Shown piece by piece: positions 11,401-19,417 of a stretch of DNA of 64,000 bases. The translations under genes were made by a program, and so were the position numbers. Source of the stretch: Mucilaginibacter gracilis (GTDB lineage: Bacteria > Bacteroidota > Bacteroidia > Sphingobacteriales > Sphingobacteriaceae); assembly GCF_003633615.1 (NCBI RefSeq), contig NZ_RBKU01000001.1, positions 6,386,001-6,450,000 on the forward strand, in the 5' to 3' direction. The notes under the pieces were generated by a model, which was not told where the DNA came from, ran no database searches, and saw only the letters and a list, made by a program, of their open reading frames with translations. How positions within the stretch are numbered: position 1 is the first letter of the stretch; each line of letters starts with the position of its first letter.

Positions 11401-12559
11401 TGTAACCCGGCCCGTTAAAACCTGCCGGATAAGTTGAACCGCCTCCACGTACCAGTGTAGTGTTATAAGGTTTATTTTCACCCAAATCCAAAAAGGCTAC
11501 AATGTCGCGCGACTCGGTTGTGCTGTTGTTACGGTTAGTTGTCCAAACCTCAATTTTAGTAATGGTAACGTTCGACGAAATAATTGGGATATTTTTTAGC
11601 GCGTTGTTATAGTTATCTCTAAAATATTGGGCCAAAAAATAGTGCTTATTGGCCTCATAGTCCACCGGTGTAAGCCTAAAAGGAGCCTGCTGCGAACCAT
11701 TGGTAATGGTAATTTGCTGCGATTGCGACCGCTGTTGCGAAAAAATACTGGTAACATCAAGCCTGCCAAATTTCAGCTTGGTTTTTACACCAAACAATGC
11801 CTGGCTACCGGTAATTAAACTGGTATTTAAAGGCATACTCACCGTACCTGCCTCTATTTTTTGGATAATCTCGTCGGGCTTGCCTGTATAATCCAGTTTA
11901 ATTTGGTTCTCAAACTGAAACTGGGCATCGGTATTGTAATTGGTATTGATTTTGAGCTTATCGCCAATCATACCGGTTACATTCATTTGGATGTGCTGGT
12001 CGAAATTAAAGTTGGCCTGGGTGCGCTGTGCGGTATTAAATAAGGGATTTTCGTTTTTATTAATCTGCCCGGCAAATACCATTTCGGCAGAACCTTGCGG
12101 GCGTATATCAATGGTGTTGCTACCAAAAATTTGCTCAAACGTATGGCTGTTTATTTTAATTTGAGGTATAAAACCGGGCTGTTGCGATGCATAGGCATAA
12201 TTATCAGCCAGTTGGCGCCAGTATATTTTTTGCGACGTGCGTTGTTTAAGTGCCAGATACTGCGAAAAGGTAAGGTATTGTACCGGGCGGTAAAGCATAT
12301 TACCCACAGTTTCGGTTAATATATACCTGTTAGTGGTTACATCATATTCAATTGTACGGATCAGGTTAGGTGGGTCCTGGTCAAAAATACCGTGCAGCGC
12401 TTTAACGTTATTAGACTTATCAATTTGAATTGGATACTTTGTTGAAGCAGAATCCTTTTTTAATACCCCTCCCACTTGCGCGCGTAATTGCGTGCAGCTA
12501 AAAATAACGGCAAAAAAAACAAAGCATAAAGTGAGCCTTCGGGTAAAAGTATATATCAA
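5480..12559 (-). CDS. sprA: Type IX secretion system translocon SprA (Sov)
   Basis: At 2,359 residues this is by far the largest gene here. SprA is the giant outer-membrane beta-barrel that forms the type IX secretion channel; in Flavobacterium johnsoniae it has 36 strands and also supports gliding. A signal peptide spans about residues 1-27, cut before QVGG. The long body shows alternating aromatic/polar strands (such as YKVSLAYNYNNQP, FGFGYRTNHFRFPFG) and ends in FANFGFSLKLLLQ, a typical final barrel strand. Its length matches known SprA/Sov proteins. It lies 26 bases after ruvA, an order common in Bacteroidota. No other T9SS component and no obvious T9SS C-terminal sorting domain was noticed elsewhere in the window. 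Confidence 0.95.
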   Translation of the reverse strand: MIYTFTRRLTLCFVFFAVIFSCTQLRAQVGGVLKKDSASTKYPIQIDKSNNVKALHGIFDQDPPNLIRTIEYDVTTNRYILTETVGNMLYRPVQYLTFSQYLALKQRTSQKIYWRQLADNYAYASQQPGFIPQIKINSHTFEQIFGSNTIDIRPQGSAEMVFAGQINKNENPLFNTAQRTQANFNFDQHIQMNVTGMIGDKLKINTNYNTDAQFQFENQIKLDYTGKPDEIIQKIEAGTVSMPLNTSLITGSQALFGVKTKLKFGRLDVTSIFSQQRSQSQQITITNGSQQAPFRLTPVDYEANKHYFLAQYFRDNYNNALKNIPIISSNVTITKIEVWTTNRNNSTTESRDIVAFLDLGENKPYNTTLVRGGGSTYPAGFNGPGYTQQSNDLLAHLPANARLTSSSAVNTYFQATGATDNYSKLTYARKLTDKEFTLHAQLGYISLNYPLNNDEVLSVAYRYSVNGVEYQVGEFSTDVKVDPTTPKVLFTKLLKNEILKTSLPTWKLMMKNIYSLGAYGISPSDFKLSITHLDNKSGIEKPIMEEGQNLKNKLWIQVTGLDNLNQQSQKQPDGYFDFLEGVTIDSQNGRISFPVLEPFGSDLAKQFLPSEAAIASQYIYQPLYDSTKTVAQQYFPQFNRFVIKGTYTSQSGSDYQLNAINIPQGSVVASSGSYKLVEGTDFTVDYNAGKVRILNQSLLSSGQPITINVENNELFGVQQKSLFGSRFDYKVDDKLNIGATIMHLSEQPITQKVSIGDEPISNTIWGFDANYSSSSRMLTRLVDKIPFISTKAPSSVNFSGEFAQLIPGHPSALNFAGANGTSYLDDFENSRSLIDIKSAINWQISGTPQLFPESQVSNDLSYGYNRARLAFYNIDPIFYNRSNSDSPPLANANAELSNHYVRQVFEQEVYPYKQSVTGTPLALPTLDLAFYPTIRGPYNFTTTGLNNNGTLQNPKTRWGGMFRKIDVNDFESLNVAYIEFWMLDPYIYKPTSQGGDLYFNLGSISEDILKDGRKSLENGLPADGDLTKVDETVWGRVPRLQPVVNSFDNNPDARLLQDVGLDGMNDADERVKYANIVQQVRAQLSTAAGTAFANDPSGDDFQFYRGGALDQSGAGILQRYAKYNGTEGNSMTAQQSQALLGISNSASTSIPDGEDVNRDNTMSEADEYFQYKVSVRPQDMLIGQNFITDKVAATVKLTNGTTQTVNWYQFRIPIRSYQSKVGNIQDFKAIRFIRMFMTNFADTAVLRFAALQLVRGEWRAFNTENNPANVIADAGLGTSPSLDNSTIDVGTVNIEENGTRTPIPYVVPPGIVRQRDYNNLAANVQLNEQSLSVTVKQLRDGYSRATFKTFNNDLRSYKHLQMFIHAEQIGASSLKDNDISAFIRMGIDYVDNYYEYETPLKVTLPGTSDANSIWPSVNSLDFDLSLLTNAKIARNNARYNGGPWPVNLPYTFTSGVNKITIKGQPDLSRLSTVMLGVRNPYRGNETTTSSDDGQDKAAIVWFNELRLTDFEEQGGWAATARLNAKLADFAVVTVSGSATTAGFGNIDQKVSQRSLNDTRNFDISTNMELGKFFPDKAGIRIPLYLDVSTQTSTPKYDPASPDLKIKDELAAASKATRDSILNVIETFKDYTMRKSVNLANVHKERTDTKAPVRVWDVENFSGTYAYTEYDHHDFTTSNALQKTYKVSLAYNYNNQPRYYAPFQKVIKSNLLALFRDFNYSLLPSRLNVRIDFDRLYSENTLRNNDQNSYIPVSQDLLTTFNKNFLITRVYGIGWNLSKSLQMDIDATNLSVVDEPAGRVNGLKADTMWNNLKHLGRTTDYSHNLNFNYTVPLNKIPGMDWTSLVAHYQTKFEWKTAPLFALTDPGLNVGNSIQNSRAIQLNPTLNMLALYNKLGFVRKANDANNKGSFSSALINLLTSVKSISGSYNRTEGTFIPGYLPKANFYGADPDYNAPGIGFLLGSQTDLRGKALANGWISSDTLQNQLYVTTLNEDMQFKSSIEPIKDLRIELSAFKTRNLNYQTNFKYSTLTNSFENLSPITSGDYSISYLSIATAFSKNTGIDNTSSVFQKFLDDRAIVSQRLGRSNPNSVGTTGGYADGYGPNSQGVLVDAFLAAYTGKNPNGSSTGGFPNIPIPNWQISYSGLGKLPFLAEIFDSFDLRHGYRSTYNVNGFSSLQRYHEANGGVDVRDANNDFLPYYQFSQITIFEQFVPLLGVDIRFHNSMTANIEYRQSRTLSLSLANSQLAQQNESNTVFGFGYRTNHFRFPFGLFSNLILNNDMNFKLDFSINDTKTLIYRADVQSAEVSSGAQNIAVRPSIDYMLNKRFDLKLFYDSTLTKPYTSQAFNTSFANFGFSLKLLLQ

Positions 12560-12585
12560 GTTGTCGAGTAAAAAATTTCCAGTAA

Positions 12586-13170
12586 TTATAAGCTTTTAAG
12601 AGCAATCTTTATAAGCTGCTCCACAGTTAAATTTTCAGCAGACGACTTTACAGCGTTGTCTAACGCCTTTTCGCCAACATTTTTTGCAAACCCCAGCATC
12701 ACCAATGCAGAAAGAGCTTCGTCTTTCGCCGTATGAATTACGGGTACATTAATCAATGTATCTGGTCCATCTTTCCGCAATTTATCCTGCAATTCCAATA
12801 TAATGCGCTGGGCAGATTTTGGACCAATACCCTTAATACGTTGTATCAACGGCACATCACCCTTAATAATTGCATTTTGTATTTCGGCCGGCGTAATTGA
12901 CGAGAGCATCATCCGGCCCGTATTGGCGCCAATACCCGAAACGGATATTAAATGTAAAAAAAGCCTGCGCTCACCCTCATCGGCAAAGCCGTAAAGGGTG
13001 TGTGCATCTTCTTTTACATGCTGCCAGGTATAAAGTTTACAGTTTTCCTTATCGGCTATGCTACTGTAGGTATTTAACGAAATATTGATATGGTAGCCAA
13101 CGCCTCCTGCATCAATAACCACATAAGTTGGGCATTTGAAGGCTAATTTACCGCTGATATAGGCGTACAT
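12586..13170 (-). CDS. ruvA: Holliday junction branch migration protein RuvA
   Basis: RuvA binds four-way DNA junctions and loads the RuvB helicase during recombinational repair. The 194 residues show the three expected domains: the N-terminal OB fold (MYAYISGKLAFKCPTYVVID, residues 1-65), the double helix-hairpin-helix region (VSGIGANTGRMML and IKGIGPKSAQRIILEL, about 70-135), and a C-terminal RuvB-binding domain (DEALSALVMLGF onward). Length is normal. It lies between maeB and sprA on the same strand. ruvB and ruvC are not in the window. Confidence 0.97.
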   Translation of the reverse strand: MYAYISGKLAFKCPTYVVIDAGGVGYHINISLNTYSSIADKENCKLYTWQHVKEDAHTLYGFADEGERRLFLHLISVSGIGANTGRMMLSSITPAEIQNAIIKGDVPLIQRIKGIGPKSAQRIILELQDKLRKDGPDTLINVPVIHTAKDEALSALVMLGFAKNVGEKALDNAVKSSAENLTVEQLIKIALKSL

Positions 13171-13288
13171 TGTAGTTTTTTGAATTGCTAATTTACCGGT
13201 TAGCCGGATGTATTACTTAAATAAAACTTACAAAAAACAAAGGTTTATATAAGCCATTAAATATAACTCATTCGCCCGATAACGCAAA

Positions 13289-15580
13289 CTATTTTCTACT
13301 TAATGCAGCTTCTTTTTCTTGTGCATCAACCACGGCTATAGTTACCATATTCACAATCTCCCGTACCGAGCTACCCAACTGCAAAACGTGTACAGATTTT
13401 TTCATACCAAGCAAAATTGGCCCAACAGCTTCGGCACCGCCCAGCTCCTGCAACAGCTTGTAAGCTATATTTCCCGATTCCAGGTTAGGGAATATCAAAG
13501 TATTAGCCGGTTCGCCAACCAGGGTTGAGAACGAAAAATTATCTTCAAGCAAAGTAGGATTAATAGCAAAGTTAGCCTGCATTTCACCGTCAACCACCAT
13601 ATCCGGGTATTGCTCGTGCAGCATACTTACCGCTTCGCGGGTACGTTCGGGTATAATGCCTTCGTTTGAGCCAAAGTTAGAGTAACTAAGCAACGCCACT
13701 CTGGGTTTAATATTAAACTTCTTTACCGAGCGTTCTATCAGCACCGTAATATCAACCAGGTCTTGCGCGGTAGGGCTCACGTTAACCGTGGTATCGCCAA
13801 AAAACACCGGCCCCTTTTTGGTTATCATCATATACATACCGGCAACTTTGGCTACGCCTGGTTCGGTACCAATAATTTGTAGTGCAGGTTTAATGGTAGG
13901 CACATAATTTTTTGTAAGGCCCGATATTAAAGCATCAGCTTCGCCAAACTGCACCATGCATGCACCATAATAGTTACGGTCGCGCATTAATTTTTTGGCC
14001 TCGTAAAGTGTTACTCCTCTGCGCTGGCGTTTGTTAAATAAATAATCGGCGTATTTGCATGCGCGCTCGCCGGTATCCTGGCGTGGGTCAATAATCTCAA
14101 CATCTCCCAATTGTAAATCGTTTTCAAGCATAATTTGCCGTATACGGTCAACATTGCCCAACAATATAGGCACGGCAATACCCTCGTCAATAACAATTTG
14201 TGCCGATTTAAGTATTTTGTAGTTATCCGCCTCAGCAAAAACAACCCTCTTGGTGCCCGATTTTGCTTTATTGGTAAGGTTACGCAATATTTTATTATCA
14301 ACTCCCAGCCGGGCTTTCAATTCTTCGGCGTAAGCATCCCAATCGGTTATTTGTTTACGCGCCACGCCGCTTTCCATTGCCGCCTTGGCCACTGCCGACG
14401 ATACCTCGGTTATCAGCCTGCCATCCATCGGTTTAGGAATAATATACTCCCTGTCAAAGTGCAGGTTACGGGCGTTATAGGCCAGGTTAACTTCTTCGGG
14501 AACGGTTTTTTTGGCTATACCTGCTATGGCATAAACGGCAGCTATTTTCATGGCCTCGTTAATGGTAGTAGCTCTCACATCAAGCGCGCCGCGAAATATG
14601 TACGGAAAACCAAGTACGTTATTTACTTGGTTAGGATAGTCAGACCGGCCGGTGGCCATAATAATATCCTTGCGTGTGGCAACGGCTATATCATAAGCAA
14701 TTTCGGGGTTAGGGTTTGCCATTGCAAAAACAATAGGGTTTTTAGCCATCACCTTTAGCATATCGGGCGTAACCACGTTACCTGCCGATAGGCCGATAAA
14801 TACGTCGGCACCTTTCATGGCATCGGCAAGAGTTTGCACATCGGTACGGGTAGTGGCAAAAGCCATGCGCATATCATCCAGATCGGTACGGCCCGGGTGT
14901 ATAACGCCATTAATATCAAACATCACCAGGTTCTCTTTTTTAACCCCTAATGATACATATAGCATAGAGCACGATACCGCAGCAGCACCTGCGCCATTGA
15001 CTACCAATTTTATTTTATCCAGCTTTTTGCCCTGCAGCTCGCATGCATTTATTAACGCTGCCGACGAGATAATAGCCGTACCATGCTGATCGTCGTGCAT
15101 TACCGGGATATTCATCTCGGCCTTTAGCCTGCGCTCAATCTCAAAACAGGTTGGGGCCGATATATCTTCCAGGTTAATGCCGCCAAAAGTTGGCTCAAGT
15201 GCCTTTACAATTTTAACAAACTGGTCAACATCTGTACAATCAACTTCTAAGTCAAAAACATCAATATCGGCATATATTTTAAACAGCAGGCCCTTGCCTT
15301 CCATTACGGGCTTACCAGCTTCGGGGCCAATGTTACCAAGGCCCAAAACTGCGGTGCCGTTGCTTATTACGGCTACCAGGTTGCCTTTGGCGGTATATTT
15401 ATAAACGTCGTCTTTATTTTCGGCAATGCGCAGGCAAGGTTCGGCCACGCCGGGCGAGTATGCCAGTGATAAATCGCGTTGTGTATTGGTGGGTTTAGTG
15501 GGTACTACTTGTATTTTTCCCGGACGCCCCTTTGAGTGGTATTCGAGTGCATCCAGTTTACGATTTGTCTTGTTCATCAT
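13289..15580 (-). CDS. maeB: NADP-dependent malic enzyme with phosphotransacetylase-like C-terminus
   Basis: A 763-residue MaeB-type enzyme that decarboxylates malate to pyruvate with reduction of NADP. The N-terminal malic domain (about residues 15-400) has the conserved AYSPGVAEPC, the metal-binding region FGGINLEDISAPTCFEIE and MHDDQHGTA, and the Rossmann loop VVNGAGAAAVSC. Residues about 430-755 form a phosphate acetyl/butyryl-transferase-like domain (KRVVFAEADNYKIL, and GDTTVNVSPTAQDL), which in MaeB proteins is usually regulatory (acetyl-CoA sensing) rather than catalytic. Two adjacent ATGs make either a possible start. A terminator follows the gene upstream of it (15638-15666), so maeB may have its own promoter before continuing to ruvA-sprA. 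Confidence 0.96.
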   Translation of the reverse strand: MMNKTNRKLDALEYHSKGRPGKIQVVPTKPTNTQRDLSLAYSPGVAEPCLRIAENKDDVYKYTAKGNLVAVISNGTAVLGLGNIGPEAGKPVMEGKGLLFKIYADIDVFDLEVDCTDVDQFVKIVKALEPTFGGINLEDISAPTCFEIERRLKAEMNIPVMHDDQHGTAIISSAALINACELQGKKLDKIKLVVNGAGAAAVSCSMLYVSLGVKKENLVMFDINGVIHPGRTDLDDMRMAFATTRTDVQTLADAMKGADVFIGLSAGNVVTPDMLKVMAKNPIVFAMANPNPEIAYDIAVATRKDIIMATGRSDYPNQVNNVLGFPYIFRGALDVRATTINEAMKIAAVYAIAGIAKKTVPEEVNLAYNARNLHFDREYIIPKPMDGRLITEVSSAVAKAAMESGVARKQITDWDAYAEELKARLGVDNKILRNLTNKAKSGTKRVVFAEADNYKILKSAQIVIDEGIAVPILLGNVDRIRQIMLENDLQLGDVEIIDPRQDTGERACKYADYLFNKRQRRGVTLYEAKKLMRDRNYYGACMVQFGEADALISGLTKNYVPTIKPALQIIGTEPGVAKVAGMYMMITKKGPVFFGDTTVNVSPTAQDLVDITVLIERSVKKFNIKPRVALLSYSNFGSNEGIIPERTREAVSMLHEQYPDMVVDGEMQANFAINPTLLEDNFSFSTLVGEPANTLIFPNLESGNIAYKLLQELGGAEAVGPILLGMKKSVHVLQLGSSVREIVNMVTIAVVDAQEKEAALSRK

Positions 15581-15637
15581 CTGCAGTTATAGCGCGCAAA
15601 ATTACAATTCTTTTTGAGCTTATTTAAAAAAATAAAA

Positions 15638-15666
15638 AACGGCCCTCGGTATTACCAGGGGCCGTT
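15638..15666 (-). terminator. Intrinsic terminator after the lytic transglycosylase gene
   Basis: AACGGCCC (15638-15645) pairs with GGGCCGTT (15659-15666), and an inner GGT/ACC pair closes the loop. A-tracts flank both sides on the plus strand, so read from the minus strand the hairpin is followed by a T-rich run. It lies 26 bases past the transglycosylase stop. Confidence 0.8.
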
Positions 15667-15691
15667 AAAAAAACATGACGTAATTTTTTTG

Positions 15692-17125
15692 TTATCCGCG
15701 GTTAATTTTCAAAACCATACCGGGTTGTATAATGCCTTTTTTTAACTTGTTAACTGTTTTAATGTGCTCCACATTATCGTCAAACTTTTCGGCAATTTGC
15801 GATAGTGTATCGCCCGATTTTACTTTGTAAGTCATCACCGATTTTACTTCCCGCGCCTTTGGCTGGCTGTATTTCTCGTCAGACGATGATGGTGCGCTAA
15901 CTCTCAATTCAACCCCAGGCTTTACTTTTAAAGTATGCAGTTTGTTCCAAACCTTAATATCCTGCACCTCGCAGCCAAATTTATCGGCAATTGAAGCCAA
16001 GCTTTCACCTTTTTTTACTTTGTGAAAAGCCGGAAGTTCTTTTTGTTTATGTTTTGCAAGCGGTGCCTCGTTATAACTTGCCCTAACCGCCTCAAACGAA
16101 TGCGAAGCGTTGCCGGGGTTATTCAAAGTTTCGTACAAGGAAGCAAATTGACTTTTATTGATTTGCGGGATAACCAAACGTTTTGGCGCAGCAGCCGTGC
16201 CGTTAACTATTTGCTTTTTATATTGCGGGTTAAGCATAGCAATCTGGTGCATATCTACATTAAGCACGCGCGAAATATCGGCAAGGCCCACGTAATTATT
16301 AACCAGCAAAGTATCTGTTTTAACCGAAAAATCGCAGGTTGAAGGGATAATGTTATGCTTTGCGTAATAATTAATTACATAAGTAACCGCTATATATGCG
16401 GGTACATAATTACGCGTTTCGGCAGGTAAATATTGCCTTATCGACCAAAAATCGCTTGCTCCAGCTTTGGCTATCGCTCTGGTTATGGCGCCCTTACCAC
16501 AATTGTATGATGCTATGGCAACCAGCCAATCGCCAAAATCCTGATAGGCGTCTTTAATATAAGCAGCGGCTGCATAAGTGGCCTGTATAGGGTCTTTACG
16601 TTCGTCAACATAGTTATCAATATTTAAGCCGTACAGTTTTGCTGTTGCAAACATAAACTGCCAGGGGCCGGTTGCACCCACGCGCGAAACGGCATTAGGA
16701 TCAAGTGCCGATTCAACTATCGATAAATATTTGATCTCCTCGGGAATGCCTGCATCGTGGAAAGCCTTTTCGTAAATGGGAAAATAATATTTGGTTAACC
16801 CTAAAATACGAGCCATAGATTCGCGACGCTGCGGCGCGGTATAAATATCAATATAGCTTTGCACATACTGGTTGTAGTCAAGCTGCACTTCTTTTTGAAC
16901 CGAATCTAACCGGTGCTTGAAAACCATGTTTTGGTAACTTGTTGCACCATCGTTTACAATGGGCACAAAGTTAGTGGTATCGGCAGCTTTACGGATTTGC
17001 GGGCTTTCTGTATTGGCGGTTACACCATCCGAATCGGCTTTGTTTTTTTTTGTGTGAGATAAGGGGTCGGCTTTAACAAAATGGATCAGGAAAATACAAA
17101 TGATACAAGTCGATAATTTCTTCAT
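15692..17125 (-). CDS. mltD: Membrane-bound lytic murein transglycosylase D-like, with two LysM repeats
   Basis: A 477-residue exported enzyme that cleaves glycan strands of peptidoglycan. A signal peptide (1-19, cut after VKA) precedes a spacer and an SLT domain at about residues 115-255, with the catalytic glutamate in SIVESALDPNAVS and the motifs GATGPWQFM, YNCGKGAI and YVPAYIAVTYV typical of MltD. Two C-terminal LysM repeats (HKVKKGESLASIADKFG at about 370 and YKVKSGDTLSQIAEKFD at about 430) bind peptidoglycan. There is no lipobox, so unlike E. coli MltD it is probably not lipidated. It follows gatA by 54 bases, and an intrinsic terminator lies downstream. Confidence 0.93.
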   Translation of the reverse strand: MKKLSTCIICIFLIHFVKADPLSHTKKNKADSDGVTANTESPQIRKAADTTNFVPIVNDGATSYQNMVFKHRLDSVQKEVQLDYNQYVQSYIDIYTAPQRRESMARILGLTKYYFPIYEKAFHDAGIPEEIKYLSIVESALDPNAVSRVGATGPWQFMFATAKLYGLNIDNYVDERKDPIQATYAAAAYIKDAYQDFGDWLVAIASYNCGKGAITRAIAKAGASDFWSIRQYLPAETRNYVPAYIAVTYVINYYAKHNIIPSTCDFSVKTDTLLVNNYVGLADISRVLNVDMHQIAMLNPQYKKQIVNGTAAAPKRLVIPQINKSQFASLYETLNNPGNASHSFEAVRASYNEAPLAKHKQKELPAFHKVKKGESLASIADKFGCEVQDIKVWNKLHTLKVKPGVELRVSAPSSSDEKYSQPKAREVKSVMTYKVKSGDTLSQIAEKFDDNVEHIKTVNKLKKGIIQPGMVLKINRG

Positions 17126-17179
17126 TCTTTAAAATTTACCGGCCCTAAAGCCGCACTTTAACCTACAGCCACTAAGATA

Positions 17180-18616
17180 CTAATTTTTAGGCAGTTCCAA
17201 AATATATTTTGAAAACCGAAGTAGTTCGGCCTCTGCGAAGGATTTGGTTAATAATTGTAATCCTAACGGTAACCCGTCGGTATTATTGCCCAACGGCAGC
17301 GAAATTGCCGGTATACCGGCCAAAGATGCCTGTACAGTAAATATATCGGCCAGGTATCTCACCACCGGGTCGGTAATGTTTTCGCCTATTTCAAAAGCTG
17401 GTGTTGGCGATGTTGGGATGAGTATAAAATCGTAGTCTTGTAATATGGCGTTGGTTTTATCGCGTATCATTCGCCTTATTTTTTGAGCCTTGGCATAGTA
17501 TGCATCGTAATAACCGGCACTCAGTACAAAGGTACCCAGCATAATGCGGCGTTTAACTTCTTTACCAAAACCCTCCGAGCGCGACCGCTTGTAGGTTGAT
17601 TCCAAATCGGTAGCATTACGGCTTCGGTAGCCATAGTGTACCCCATCAAACCGGGCCAAGTTTGATGATGCTTCAGCTGTTGTTAAAATATAATAGGTAG
17701 GCACAACATACTCCAGCAAATCGAACGAAACCGGTTCAACCACGTGTCCGTCCTGCCTCAATTTTTCACTATAAGTGTTAAGCAGGCTTTTTATTTCGGG
17801 GTCAACCCCATCACTGTTTAAAGCTTCGCTAATGTAGGCAATTCGCTTTTTACCCGTTGTTGGCTGTAGGTTTTGAGTATAGGGATCAACCGGTAAATTT
17901 GCCACTGTAGCGTCGTGCTCATCGGCACCGGCTATAACTTCGAGCAACAATGCAGCATCTTCCACCGAGTTGGTAATTGGCCCGGCCTGATCGAAAGATG
18001 ATGCATAAGCTATTAAACCATAGCGCGATACACGCCCGTAAGTAGGCTTTAACCCTACAACGCCGCAAAAAGCAGCAGGCTGCCTGATAGAGCCGCCTGT
18101 ATCGGTACCCAATGCGGCCTGGCACATACCCGCCTGCACTGCAACCGCCGAACCGCCGGACGAACCGCCCGAAACCCTGCCCTCATTGGCCTGGTTTTTT
18201 ACCGGCCCAAAATACGAGGTTTCGTTGGAGCCGCCCATGGCAAACTCGTCGCAATTGCAGCGGCCTATAATAATGGCATCCTGCGCAAGCAGCCGCTCAA
18301 CTACCGTCGACGAAAATACGGACGTAAAGCCATCCAGTATTTTTGACGAAGCACTTACTTTATGGCCTTTATAACAAATGTTATCCTTTATGGCTATTAC
18401 CATACCGGCTAGTCTGCCTGCTGTTCCCTGCTTTATTTTAAGGTCAACATGGTGGGCCATTATTACGGCTTCGTCGCCAAAAACTTCGTTAAAGGCATTG
18501 AGGTGCTCATACAATTTAATGTTATGCAGGTACATTTCAACCAATTCAACAACGCTGGTTTTGCCTTGCTGTATATCTGCCTGAATGTGAGACAAAGTGG
18601 GGTAAAGTTTCGTCAT
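17180..18616 (-). CDS. gatA: Asp-tRNA(Asn)/Glu-tRNA(Gln) amidotransferase subunit A
   Basis: GatA is the glutaminase of the GatCAB complex that amidates misacylated Asp-tRNA(Asn) or Glu-tRNA(Gln). The 478 residues show the amidase signature GGSSGGSAVAVQAG and the Ser-cisSer-Lys triad: Lys in VIAIKDNICYKG, Ser in TDTGGSIRQPA, Ser in RVSGGSSGG. I start at the ATG at 18616 (MTKLYPTLSHIQADI), the usual GatA N-terminus. The frame stays open 16 codons upstream to 18664, but that extension is hydrophobic and unlike the family. gatB and gatC are not in the window, as often in Bacteroidota where they are unlinked. Confidence 0.96.
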   Translation of the reverse strand: MTKLYPTLSHIQADIQQGKTSVVELVEMYLHNIKLYEHLNAFNEVFGDEAVIMAHHVDLKIKQGTAGRLAGMVIAIKDNICYKGHKVSASSKILDGFTSVFSSTVVERLLAQDAIIIGRCNCDEFAMGGSNETSYFGPVKNQANEGRVSGGSSGGSAVAVQAGMCQAALGTDTGGSIRQPAAFCGVVGLKPTYGRVSRYGLIAYASSFDQAGPITNSVEDAALLLEVIAGADEHDATVANLPVDPYTQNLQPTTGKKRIAYISEALNSDGVDPEIKSLLNTYSEKLRQDGHVVEPVSFDLLEYVVPTYYILTTAEASSNLARFDGVHYGYRSRNATDLESTYKRSRSEGFGKEVKRRIMLGTFVLSAGYYDAYYAKAQKIRRMIRDKTNAILQDYDFILIPTSPTPAFEIGENITDPVVRYLADIFTVQASLAGIPAISLPLGNNTDGLPLGLQLLTKSFAEAELLRFSKYILELPKN

Positions 18617-18727
18617 AAGGGCGAAAATAAAAAAACTTATTGTACGGTGGCATAAAACCAGCATACAATAAGTTTTAAATTCTATAAATATACTGGATTA
18701 AGTATATTTTATGCTAAAATTACAATA

Positions 18728-18916
18728 TCAGGCTTTTTTCTCGGTGTTATTAGCCGATGGATTAACACCGTCTTGCGCATCCTTAAATTCCTTTATTCCC
18801 TTGCCCAGGCCACGTGCCAGTTCAGGGATTTTTTTACCACCAAAAAGAAAAAGAGCAAGTATTACAATTATTGTAATATCACCTGCACTTAAAAACAAAA
18901 GCGTTGACTGTATCAT
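18728..18916 (-). CDS. tatA: Twin-arginine translocase subunit TatA (short form)
   Basis: A 62-residue protein with one N-terminal membrane helix (about residues 9-24), the FGG hinge (LFLFGGKKIPELARGLG) and an amphipathic helix (GLGKGIKEFKDAQDG), followed by a very short polar tail. This is the TatA/TatE plan; TatA oligomers help folded proteins cross the inner membrane. It sits 12 bases after a second, longer TatA-like gene and 111 bases before gatA. No tatC is in the window. The conserved phenylalanine-glycine hinge and helix make the call secure despite the size. Confidence 0.93.
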   Translation of the reverse strand: MIQSTLLFLSAGDITIIVILALFLFGGKKIPELARGLGKGIKEFKDAQDGVNPSANNTEKKA

Positions 18917-18928
18917 GATTATATTTTT

Positions 18929-19360
18929 TTAATAGGATTGGTGCGATATGGTATTTGGCGGCTGGCTCAAATCGGGCTTTTGGGCTGGCGGCGTTTGTGT
19001 CGGCGCCTCGGGCGCGGTAGCTACCGGTGCATGTTCGTCATGCTGTGTTACCGTTATATCGTGTACTTCGTGCTCGTCGTGGTGTACTGCCGGCTCAGTT
19101 GCCTGGTGCGGTTCTAAGGCATTATTTGTTGGTTGAGCTATGGTGTTACTACGGCTGTTATCAATATCGTAATTGTTAATCTGCGAATGTATTTCGCGCT
19201 TTACGCCGTCGCTCATATCCTTAAACTCGCGGATACCTTTACCCAAACCCCGGGCAATTTCCGGAAATTTATCGCCCCCAAATAAAATGAGTGCCACAAA
19301 CAAAATCAACATGATCTCGCTTCCGCTGAAACTAAAAAATAACAAAACTGAATTTAACAT
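18929..19360 (-). CDS. TatA/TatB-like translocase subunit with long tail
   Basis: A 143-residue paralogue of the next gene. The first 55 residues match TatA (membrane helix IMLILFVALILFGG, then DKFPEIARGLGKGIREFKD). After that comes a low-complexity tail rich in His, Glu, Thr and Pro (HHDEHEVHD, QHDEHAPVATAPEAP) ending in a Pro/Gln-rich stretch. The FGG hinge and amphipathic helix are TatA-like, but the added length recalls TatB, so it might fill the TatB role. I leave the symbol empty because A and B cannot be separated by eye. The His-rich clusters (HHDEHEVHD) could bind metal; that is speculation. Confidence 0.85.
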   Translation of the reverse strand: MLNSVLLFFSFSGSEIMLILFVALILFGGDKFPEIARGLGKGIREFKDMSDGVKREIHSQINNYDIDNSRSNTIAQPTNNALEPHQATEPAVHHDEHEVHDITVTQHDEHAPVATAPEAPTQTPPAQKPDLSQPPNTISHQSY

Positions 19361-19417
19361 AATCCTAATTCCTTATATTCTACAAAGGTAGCACAATTAA
19401 CGTGCCGTTAAGTTTAA

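Noticed and set aside
14135..14758. A 207-codon open frame on the plus strand inside maeB
   Set aside because: It lies wholly antisense to a well-supported malic enzyme, has no recognisable domain, and its residue mix (many Phe, Gly, His, Asn) looks like the reverse of a conserved gene.
18617..18664. A 16-residue N-terminal extension of GatA
   Set aside because: Hydrophobic and not found in the family; MTKLYPTLSHI is the normal start.
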